A stretch of DNA of 14,028 bases. It comes from Candidatus Latescibacterota bacterium (GTDB lineage: Bacteria; Latescibacterota; UBA2968; UBA8231). Both the position numbers and the translations under genes were made by a program. How positions within the stretch are numbered: position 1 is the stretch's first letter; every line of letters begins with the position of its first letter. Below the pieces are notes generated by a model. It ran no database searches. It was not told the origin of the DNA and worked only from the letters and a program-made list of their open reading frames with translations. The stretch is from assembly GCA_022827165.1 (NCBI GenBank), contig JAJDTN010000111.1, forward strand, positions 1-14,028, in the 5' to 3' direction. Shown here one piece after another: positions 7,313-12,774 of this stretch.

Positions 7313-8498
7313 ATTCGAACTGACGTTGCTTCTGGCTGACAGCCTTGCCTCGGCCCCGGATGAGGTCCTCCCGGTGCCAGGTCGAGACGGCGCGACAGAT
7401 GGAGTGGGACTCGCCGAGCATGTTCAGGAGCTGGTCGTGCGTGCACCAGTCTCCGGCGCCGAGTGATCCGCGATCCACCTCGCCGTCCGCATACCCGTAG
7501 ACGCGGGATACGCCGACATCGGTTGCCACGTCCTCGATGTAGGAGGCCCACGGGAGATCCAGGTTCAGCCGGCTCTTGACGAGGGACTGCAGGGAGCCGA
7601 TCCGACAACCGATGTCCCAGCCCGCCCTTTCCTCTTCCCGACCCGGGCCGCCGGGCAGTTCCCGGCTCCCGTTGCCGTCGGCGCTGGTGAGGAGATACCG
7701 CGGCTCCGCACCGGATGTCGATTCGATGAGGAGCCGCGTGTCCGTGATCGGCCGGTCGAAGTGGAGGGGTATTAGCCGCTTGCCGGAGTCGCTCATCGCA
7801 TGGTGGGCGGCGGGATCGTATGGATAGTAGCCCGCGGCGGGCGGTGCGTTGACGGCACAGTACTTGTTGAAGATCCCGACGCGGTCATCGGTGCTCGTCC
7901 CCGCCGGTGCATCGTGCCAGGTATGCATGTCCATCAGCAGAAGGTCGCCGGCCCCGAGCTCGGGATCGATGAAGTCGGGCAGTTGCTCGCGATCGGGGCG
8001 CGTCACATCCAGGATGTGCGCCTCCGGGTCGACGACCCGCGTGAGCTTGTGGGAGCCGGGCGAGACCAGCAGCGGGCCGTATTCGCGGTTGAAGTCGTTC
8101 AGCGGGATGATGGCGAAGAGCCAGCGCATCGAAGAGCCCACGGGGCGCCATCGCTTGTAGTCGCAGTGAGGACTGCCGCCCTTGTCGCCCGGAGCGCGCA
8201 GATAGGCGACGTAGGCAGTCAGATGAGCGGCTTGCCCCAGTACGGCCTCGACGGCATCGACCACTGCCGGATGCTCGGCAATGGGCGCCAATCCGGGTTC
8301 GGCCATCCGATTGCCGGCGATGGTGTACTTGCCGGGCGCGGGGTACTTCCGAGAGGATGGGTCCGCTTCTTCGCGAACCATCCTCTGGACGATTCGCCTC
8401 AGCTCCGAGGTCTCCCGGGAGGAGACGACATCGCGGATGATGAGGTAGCCGTCAGAATGGTAGTCGGCGATCTGTTGGTCGGTCAGAGTGCTGGTCAT
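7311..8498 (-). CDS. Phytanoyl-CoA dioxygenase (PhyH)-family Fe(II)/2-oxoglutarate oxygenase with C-terminal extension
   Basis: A 395-residue protein. The N-terminal 240 residues match the PhyH family: opening LTDQQIADYHSDGYLIIRDVV (5-25), iron ligands His111 and Asp113 in SPHCDY, distal iron ligand probably His195 in MHTWHDAP, and Arg206 as candidate 2-oxoglutarate ligand, with GPLLVSPGSHK (141-151) between. PhyH-type enzymes hydroxylate or halogenate lipids, amino acids and natural products. Residues about 250-395 go beyond the usual length (about 250-300) and match nothing I recognise; they include a Trp-rich segment and a Cys/His-containing stretch (GDWCTHDQLLNMLGESHSIC). The ATG at 8498 is preferred over an upstream in-frame start at 8573: GAGG sits five bases away and the stop of the RNase H-like gene overlaps it as ATGA. 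Confidence 0.88.
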   Translation of the reverse strand: MTSTLTDQQIADYHSDGYLIIRDVVSSRETSELRRIVQRMVREEADPSSRKYPAPGKYTIAGNRMAEPGLAPIAEHPAVVDAVEAVLGQAAHLTAYVAYLRAPGDKGGSPHCDYKRWRPVGSSMRWLFAIIPLNDFNREYGPLLVSPGSHKLTRVVDPEAHILDVTRPDREQLPDFIDPELGAGDLLLMDMHTWHDAPAGTSTDDRVGIFNKYCAVNAPPAAGYYPYDPAAHHAMSDSGKRLIPLHFDRPITDTRLLIESTSGAEPRYLLTSADGNGSRELPGGPGREEERAGWDIGCRIGSLQSLVKSRLNLDLPWASYIEDVATDVGVSRVYGYADGEVDRGSLGAGDWCTHDQLLNMLGESHSICRAVSTWHREDLIRGRGKAVSQKQRQFE

Positions 8499-9070
8499 GG
8501 TGGCCTCGCCATGGGAAGTGAAGTTGAATCTGCGTCTTGATAGTAGTGCCACGTGGTCGGGTGCTCCTGACACAGGTCATGGGCGACCGCGTTCCATCGC
8601 CTGAAGGCGCACTCGCCGCCCGTCTCCAACACGTAATGGACGAACACGGCGCTCGCCAACTCCTCGAGGCAGAACCTCGCCCGGATCACCGCTTCGCGCA
8701 GATGCGGGTGATGCACCCGGTGCCAGCCGTTGATGTAGTAGGCCGTCCAGAGGTAGTCGGAGACGATGGTTACCCTCTCACGGGGCCGACAGCTCTCCAG
8801 ACCCAGCACGACCCCGTCGAGCTCGGCCACCACGCTGTTGGTGGCGGTTCCCCGCCGCCCGGCCATCCGGTGCTCCTCGGTTCCCGGACGGAGGACGACC
8901 GCCGAGAACCTGCCGTTCCCGCCCCCATCGGTGAAGACCCAGATTCGGCCGGCATCCGTCGAGTGCCTTCGGCGGAGAGAGATCGGCCAGCGGACCCGTT
9001 CGCGTTCGAAGGTGCTCCGCCGCGTTGTCTGCACGCGGAGTGCATGGGGTGATGACCACCTCGCCGCCAT
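8495..9070 (-). CDS. RNase H-like (reverse-transcriptase-like domain) protein
   Basis: A 191-residue protein if begun at the ATG at 9070, four bases past the stop of the kinase gene; a GTG at 9097 would add nine residues and overlap that gene. Neither start has a good Shine-Dalgarno. The first 40 residues are Arg-rich and probably disordered. From residue 43 the RNase H fold pattern is visible: IWVFTDGGGNGRFSAVVL with Asp48, TNSVVAELDGVVLGL with Glu83, VTIVSDYLWTAYYINGW with Asp105, and NAVAHDLC, where the family's last Asp is His164. Three of the four DEDD acids are therefore present. Bacterial stand-alone relatives cleave RNA in RNA:DNA hybrids. Context (kinase upstream, dioxygenase downstream) gives no functional clue. 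Its stop overlaps the dioxygenase start. Confidence 0.72.
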   Translation of the reverse strand: MAARWSSPHALRVQTTRRSTFERERVRWPISLRRRHSTDAGRIWVFTDGGGNGRFSAVVLRPGTEEHRMAGRRGTATNSVVAELDGVVLGLESCRPRERVTIVSDYLWTAYYINGWHRVHHPHLREAVIRARFCLEELASAVFVHYVLETGGECAFRRWNAVAHDLCQEHPTTWHYYQDADSTSLPMARPP

Positions 9071-9074
9071 GGGG

Positions 9075-9968
9075 TCAGAGCCGACCAGCCGTCTCACGAA
9101 GGGTTCTCATGCACTTCCGCACGATCCGGGAGTCGCCGCCATACACGGCTGCCAGCACGATCGCCGTCCAGGCCCGGTAGGCCGCCGCCGCCGGGTCCTC
9201 CTCGATCAGTCCGCGCAGGAACTCCGTGTCCTCCGGGCTGAAACCCCCAGCCATCTCGGTGAGCTCGATGGCGATGGCCACGTCCAGGCGCGGGTCTCCG
9301 ACCAGGCTGTACCGCCCGAAGTCCAGGATCGTTGCGACCTCTCCGTCGTCATCGACGAGCACATTGCCGGGATAGGCGTCGCCATGGACAAGCGACTTCC
9401 GGTCCCAGTCCATCCGCTCTTCGATCAGGATTTCGAGCCGCGAGACGATCCGGCGAAGATCGGGCAACCCATCCGAGAGCTGCAACCCGACTTGCCGCCA
9501 CGACGTCTCCAACCCCCGGCGGAGGAACTCCTTCCACGTCCCGGCCGTGGGCCAGACTGCCGAAGCGCTCAGGCCCCCGAAGTCGCGATCGCCAATCTCG
9601 ACCTCCCCAAGCTCCCGGAGCGCTCCCAGGTAGTTCCGCAGGACCCGCCGCCGGGCTTCCCCATCGACCTGCCGACAGAACTCCCCCATCGGCCGTCCGG
9701 GCAGCCTCGCCTCGATGGTGTAGACGATCCCCTCGTGGACCCGCACCTCATGGATGCGCGGACACTGGAAGGAGAAGGAGTGTCCCTGGAGTCGCTCGTA
9801 GAGACGCACCAGCTCCGAGACGAAGTCTTGCGACGCGTGCGGGAAGATGCGGATCGCCTCGGTGTCGGAGAGTGCGAAAGCCCAGGCATCCTCTCCGGCT
9901 CCGAGGAAGATGGGAGCATCGAGGCCCTCCTCCCACAGAACGCCTGCAACTGCACATGGGTAGCTCAT
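9075..9968 (-). CDS. Aminoglycoside phosphotransferase (APH)-family kinase
   Basis: A 297-residue eukaryotic-like small-molecule kinase. The N-lobe has [13 protein letters not shown] (21-33), a Gly-rich loop equivalent, then AIRIFPHA (38-45), where a Lys or Arg for ATP would sit (Arg40). The catalytic loop is [14 protein letters not shown] (193-206), with Asp197 as base and Asn202 as metal ligand. The metal-binding Asp216 is in [16 protein letters not shown]. The family phosphorylates aminoglycosides, macrolides, homoserine, choline, fructosamine and other compounds; sequence alone does not show which, and resistance should not be assumed. The ATG at 9968 follows the corrected end of NUDIX hydrolase 1 by 63 bases. 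It overlaps as ATGA the place where that gene's unshifted frame would end (9965), probably by chance. Confidence 0.85.
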   Translation of the reverse strand: MSYPCAVAGVLWEEGLDAPIFLGAGEDAWAFALSDTEAIRIFPHASQDFVSELVRLYERLQGHSFSFQCPRIHEVRVHEGIVYTIEARLPGRPMGEFCRQVDGEARRRVLRNYLGALRELGEVEIGDRDFGGLSASAVWPTAGTWKEFLRRGLETSWRQVGLQLSDGLPDLRRIVSRLEILIEERMDWDRKSLVHGDAYPGNVLVDDDGEVATILDFGRYSLVGDPRLDVAIAIELTEMAGGFSPEDTEFLRGLIEEDPAAAAYRAWTAIVLAAVYGGDSRIVRKCMRTLRETAGRL

Positions 9969-10031
9969 GCGCAGAGGGACGCCGTCAGGAGTCGAAGCGG
10001 CTTGGTGGCAACATGCCGTCCCTGAAGCAAC

Positions 10032-10594
10032 TCAAGCCCCGCTCCTGACTTCCTTGACCTCGATCGTTCCGTCGCCACGACCACGCTCCGTCCAATACCT
10101 GCTGTAGAACCCTTCCTTCGACAACCCGGACCGCGTGAAGAACCCTTCGACGTCCCGGCGCGACCAAGTTGGCGCAAATGGCCAGAGGACCCCCTGCAAC
10201 CGGGCAACGCTTCCGCCGCAGCCTGCCACCGCATCAAGGATTCGTTGCTCATGCCACCACAAGAGAGGCTCCGGCAGAGCGTCGGGGTCGTAAAACCCGC
10301 CTCCTTGACCTCTGACTTCTGCGGTCTCAGCTCTCCCCCTGTCCTGACCCCAGCGAAGACCACGGTGTGATCGCCGCCATCCCGCCACTGGGGCGCGGAA
10401 TAGACGCCGACGAGACGAGTCAACTCCGCTGTCAGGCCGGTCTCCTCCGCCACCTCCCGAACAGCGGCCTGGGCGACCGTCTCTTCCGCATCTACATGGC
10501 CCCCCGGGAGGCTCCACAGCCCGAGGTCCTTGCGCTGCATCAGCAGGACCCTTCCCGAGTCAATCACAACGGCTGAAGCACAGAGACTCGGCAT
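10032..10594 (-). CDS. NUDIX hydrolase 1, split by a -1 frameshift at 10292
   Basis: Read from the ATG at 10594 (AGGGA six bases upstream), frame one encodes a NUDIX domain: GGHVDAEE then [11 protein letters not shown] (residues 31-54) fits GX5EX7REUXEEXGU completely. At residue 101 frame one becomes unfamiliar (TTPTLCRS), while the -1 frame takes over with [15 protein letters not shown], the normal continuation of many NUDIX proteins, and runs 86 more residues to TGA at 10032-10034. The joined product is 187 residues. The change happens at GGGTTTT (10298-10292), in phase as G GGT TTT. Without the shift, translation continues to 9965 with low-complexity sequence. NUDIX enzymes hydrolyse nucleoside diphosphates linked to other groups. 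Candidates: true frameshift mutation, homopolymer base error, or programmed -1 frameshifting. The post-domain tail (about 117-187) is of unknown role. Confidence 0.75.
10292..10298 (-). other. Putative slippery heptamer GGGTTTT in NUDIX hydrolase 1
   Basis: On the minus strand the zero-frame codons are GCG GGT TTT ACG, so the heptamer has the X XXY YYZ form (G GGT TTT). After a -1 slip both tRNAs re-pair on GGG TTT and the next codon is TAC, which starts the conserved YDPDALPEP continuation. A weak four-base-pair hairpin (GCTC, loop TGCCG, GAGC) begins 11 bases downstream. The pattern is seen; use as a recoding site is inference. Confidence 0.45.
10300..10306 (-). promoter_or_regulatory. Internal Shine-Dalgarno-like AAGGAGG beside the slippery heptamer
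   Basis: AAGGAGG inside the coding region ends one base before the GGGTTTT heptamer. No in-phase ATG, GTG or TTG follows at a usable distance, so it does not look like an internal start. Internal SD sequences stimulate frameshifting in prfB and dnaX; the spacing here is shorter than in the dnaX -1 site. Confidence 0.4.
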
Positions 10595-10596
10595 GG

Positions 10597-11211
10597 TCAA
10601 TCCCTGCTGACGCGGAGTCCTTCCCTTCCTCGAGATCGCCGCGACTCCAGTTTCTGGACGAATCTACTCATGTGTGGGTCGCACTGATCCAGCGGCAACT
10701 CGTCCCGGTGCAACCACCTGACCGACTTGAATTCGTCCTGGTCGAACTGGAGCTTGCCCGACCGTGGGTACAGCACGACGTACCAAAGAGAGACATCGGT
10801 GTGTCCCCCGGTTCTCCCGACCGTCTCCGCGGCGGTGATGAACAGGGGCGCCTCTGAAAGGAACGACGGTTCGATCCCCAACTCCTCCCGGGCCTCCCTT
10901 CTTGCGGTCTCAATGGGGTGCTCCCCAGGCTCGACGTGTCCCCCCGTGGGCAACCAGAGGCCGGCATTCCTGTGCTCAACGAGAAGGAAGTGATCCTCCT
11001 CCGTGAGGGCGAAATACGAAACGAGGTGCCTTGGGGGCGTTGCCGGCTTCGCCCTCCGGCAGAGTTCCACCCCACTCTCAATCCACCTGATTGCTTCCCG
11101 CCGATGCCCCGCCTCCACTTGATCGAAAGGCTCGATGCCCCGGACATCGTGCAGAATTGCCCGCCGGCAGTCGCTCGGCTCCACGCTTCCCCTGTCCTCG
11201 TAGTCGATCAC
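10597..11211 (-). CDS. NUDIX hydrolase 2
   Basis: A 204-residue protein if begun at the GTG at 11211. The NUDIX box [24 protein letters not shown] (split here as [24 protein letters not shown]; residues 90-113) is complete. It is preceded by [22 protein letters not shown] strands and by [15 protein letters not shown] (55-69), which I associate with actinobacterial-type NUDIX proteins acting on unknown nucleotide-like substrates. Strand SLWYVVLY and the WLHRDELPL segment complete the fold. The first 55 residues (with [21 protein letters not shown]) form a helical N-terminal part typical of this subgroup. The start is uncertain: the frame stays open for 33 codons upstream, to the TGA of the sulfotransferase, with protein-like sequence and no ATG, GTG or TTG. 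The stop lies two bases before the ATG of NUDIX hydrolase 1. Confidence 0.85.
   Translation of the reverse strand: MIDYEDRGSVEPSDCRRAILHDVRGIEPFDQVEAGHRREAIRWIESGVELCRRAKPATPPRHLVSYFALTEEDHFLLVEHRNAGLWLPTGGHVEPGEHPIETARREAREELGIEPSFLSEAPLFITAAETVGRTGGHTDVSLWYVVLYPRSGKLQFDQDEFKSVRWLHRDELPLDQCDPHMSRFVQKLESRRSRGREGLRVSRD
10601..10605 (-). promoter_or_regulatory. Shine-Dalgarno of NUDIX hydrolase 1
   Basis: AGGGA stands six bases before the ATG at 10594 and decides for that start over the TTG at 10600, which overlaps the stop of NUDIX hydrolase 2 as TTGA. Confidence 0.55.
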
Positions 11212-11310
11212 TTCCGTCAGTCCCCACCGTCTTCCCGGCGCGCCCCAGGGCCCCCGAACCTCGAAGCAGTCTCCCGAGAGACCCCTGAGGCGGAGGCTGC
11301 GGACACCGCC

Positions 11311-12213
11311 TCAGACACTCGTTCCTGGTTCAAGATCGCGGTATGCCTTCAGAAGCGCATCTTGAGTGTTCAGCAACTCCAGGTCACCGGATGGCAGTGG
11401 ATACCCACCAACGTCGAGGTGCTCAGCTGGATGCTTGATATTCCGCCTTAGAAGGGCATAGAGAGCTCTCTGTTGATCTGTAGCTTCAGGCACTTCCTCA
11501 AGGAGGATCCCACAGTCGTTTCGCCACAGTCGACGATCAACGGCCTCGGCCATCGCCTCGGGACGTGAGGGGCGACGCCCAAACTGCCCGTCCAGGAAGT
11601 CCGACAGTCTTCCTGCTTGATCACGTGGTTGACGCATGATGTCCTCGTAGCCGAGAAACAGCCGGTGCGCCGCATCCTCCGTGTGCTTCAGGATCCTTGT
11701 CATCATGTGCTGCCACCGAAGCAGATTCACCACAACCCAAGAGACAGGAGCCTTGGAATTGGACGGCACAGAGAACTTCTCCCAGGAAACCGCGACGTCC
11801 CGAGGGTGTCGAACCGTGATCACATAGACCGCCTCCCGCCACATCCGCTTCCAGAACGGCAAGAAGTGAACAAGAGCGGGGTCCTTCCAGAACCAGGGTC
11901 CACCCCGGTCCATTCCGGACATCAGTTCCGTTGCTTTGGCGCGCCAAGCCGGGTCCGAGGCCTTCTCTTCCATGCGCTGTTCGAAGTCCGGGTCCCACCA
12001 CGTCGCCCCCGAAGCGAAGTCACCCAACTCGGCCAGCAGATCCCATAGAGGCAGGAACTCCCAGTATCCCCTGGGTGCACTGGCATCGGCCTTGCGCAGC
12101 TCATCGGAAGGACCGGCGTACGCACCCCATCGGTGGACCATCTCGGCAACGACAGAGGTCCCGCTGCGCTCAACGCCCAGAACGATGATTGGGCGGCTCT
12201 CAGAGCTGATCAA
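11311..12213 (-). CDS. Sulfotransferase family protein (PAPS-dependent)
   Basis: A 300-residue protein with the sulfotransferase P-loop-like fold. The 5'-phosphosulfate loop is VLGVERSGTS (11-20), the family form of RSGTS/T. WFWKDPALVHFLPF (107-120) gives the usual strand and loop with Lys110. The 3'-phosphate binding motif is VITVRHPRDVAVSWEKF (131-147), with Arg135 and Ser143. FLGYEDIMRQP (186-196) is also family-typical. It would transfer sulfate from PAPS to a hydroxyl or amine of an unknown acceptor, or be a relative acting on cell-surface glycans. The start is TTG at 12213, overlapping the HicB-like gene's stop as TTGA, with GAGGGG eight bases upstream; no better start exists. Some stretches are lower in GC than genes to the left. 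Confidence 0.85.
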   Translation of the reverse strand: MISSESRPIIVLGVERSGTSVVAEMVHRWGAYAGPSDELRKADASAPRGYWEFLPLWDLLAELGDFASGATWWDPDFEQRMEEKASDPAWRAKATELMSGMDRGGPWFWKDPALVHFLPFWKRMWREAVYVITVRHPRDVAVSWEKFSVPSNSKAPVSWVVVNLLRWQHMMTRILKHTEDAAHRLFLGYEDIMRQPRDQAGRLSDFLDGQFGRRPSRPEAMAEAVDRRLWRNDCGILLEEVPEATDQQRALYALLRRNIKHPAEHLDVGGYPLPSGDLELLNTQDALLKAYRDLEPGTSV

Positions 12214-12395
12214 CCAAGACGCCCCTCAGCGTTGCCCAATAACTGTTCGACAGCCTGCAGGTACTCGCCAATGGCCACTTCGATGTTCGCAACCGCCTCT
12301 ACCTCTGTTGCCCCCTGTGACCAACACCCAGGCAGTCCAGGCACAGAAACGCTGTATCCTTCATCGGACTCAGTCAGTGCCACCTTGTACTTCAT
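12210..12395 (-). CDS. HicB-like (UPF0150-type) small protein, no HicA partner
   Basis: A 61-residue protein: MKYKVALTESDEGYSVSVPGLPGCWSQG, then a helix with EAVANIEVAIGEYLQAVEQLL. This is the partial RNase H-like fold of HicB antitoxins (Y-SVPGLPGCWSQG is the hallmark). Members usually run a little further and often end in a charged strand; this one stops early (GNAEGRLG). HicB antitoxins normally sit beside a HicA toxin with a double-stranded-RNA-binding-like fold. The 44 bases upstream are too short for one, the downstream gene is a sulfotransferase, and the upstream gene is DUF2283. It is therefore an orphan antitoxin or a member with another job. GGAAGAG seven bases before the ATG serves as ribosome binding site. 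Confidence 0.85.
   Translation of the reverse strand: MKYKVALTESDEGYSVSVPGLPGCWSQGATEVEAVANIEVAIGEYLQAVEQLLGNAEGRLG
12222..12227 (-). promoter_or_regulatory. Shine-Dalgarno supporting the TTG start of the sulfotransferase
   Basis: GAGGGG lies eight bases before the TTG at 12213, inside the last codons of the HicB-like gene. It is the main reason to accept a TTG start. Confidence 0.55.
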
Positions 12396-12439
12396 TGAAG
12401 GGCTCTTCCAGGTTTCCGATCTGCAAGCGCGAGCAAAAG

Positions 12440-12709
12440 TCAGACGGACTGGAGCGGCGGAAAGTCTTCCTCCCTCATCGGAGAAAGATCGAGGCTGCGC
12501 AGAACGGCGTTGATCTGGGACACCGTCATCTGTTGCGGTGCTGTGATTTCCAGACCAATGGGTTGATCACCAAGGCCATAGTCCACCATCAAACCTGCAC
12601 CTCTCGACTCAGTTCGCACACTCCTCGCACCTGAAGCAGCCGACAAATACAGATATGCAGCCAAGGGCTTCCCCCTGCGATAGGTTACCTCCAGGTAGTG
12701 TTTTCGCAC
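12440..12709 (-). CDS. DUF2283 family protein
   Basis: An 89-residue protein from a GTG start. The family signature is visible: YLEVTYRRGKPLAAYLYL (5-22), a Ser/Arg stretch RSVRTE (29-34), GLMVDYGLGDQPIGLEI (39-55), and a C-terminal helix with INAVLRSLDL. The frame extends upstream to 12874 over the DUF4838 gene, but that part is not family-like; GAGGAG nine bases before the GTG fixes the start. DUF2283 genes are small and often occur in toxin-antitoxin-like pairs (commonly with DUF4258). Here the neighbour is a HicB-like protein 44 bases on. Function is unknown. Confidence 0.85.
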   Translation of the reverse strand: MRKHYLEVTYRRGKPLAAYLYLSAASGARSVRTESRGAGLMVDYGLGDQPIGLEITAPQQMTVSQINAVLRSLDLSPMREEDFPPLQSV

Positions 12710-12718
12710 AGCTGGCAG

Positions 12719-12724
12719 CTCCTC
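12719..12724 (-). promoter_or_regulatory. Shine-Dalgarno fixing the GTG start of the DUF2283 gene
   Basis: GAGGAG stands nine bases from the GTG at 12709. An imperfectly placed 5-bp inverted repeat (AGGGC at 12729-12733 with GCCCT at 12741-12745) lies just upstream in the mRNA; it has no T-run and is not called a terminator. Confidence 0.6.
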
Positions 12725-12774
12725 AAGTAGGGCAATTGGAGCCCTCAACCAGAAGCAAGGCTGGCCACCCCCGG

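Noticed and set aside
6087..7466. Long plus-strand open frame (459 codons) opposite the aminotransferase
   Set aside because: It is the antisense shadow of a well-supported gene in high-GC DNA; its translation is Val/Gly/Arg/His-rich with no family motif.
9075..9968. Calling the APH-family gene an aminoglycoside resistance gene
   Set aside because: Only the general kinase motifs are visible; the family has many other substrates and no resistance subtype is recognisable.
9965..10291. Unshifted frame of NUDIX hydrolase 1 as the real C-terminus
   Set aside because: After the NUDIX half it turns into Ser/Arg/Gly-rich sequence without family similarity, while the -1 frame carries the expected continuation; the ATGA overlap at 9965 is likely chance.
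8495..12709. Integron cassette array (NUDIX, kinase, antitoxin-like and sulfotransferase genes in one direction)
   Set aside because: Genes overlap or abut within a few bases, leaving no room for attC sites, and no integrase is present.
12729..12745. AGGGC/GCCCT inverted repeat as a terminator between DUF4838 and DUF2283 genes
   Set aside because: Five base pairs, no T-run after it, and a Shine-Dalgarno immediately downstream.
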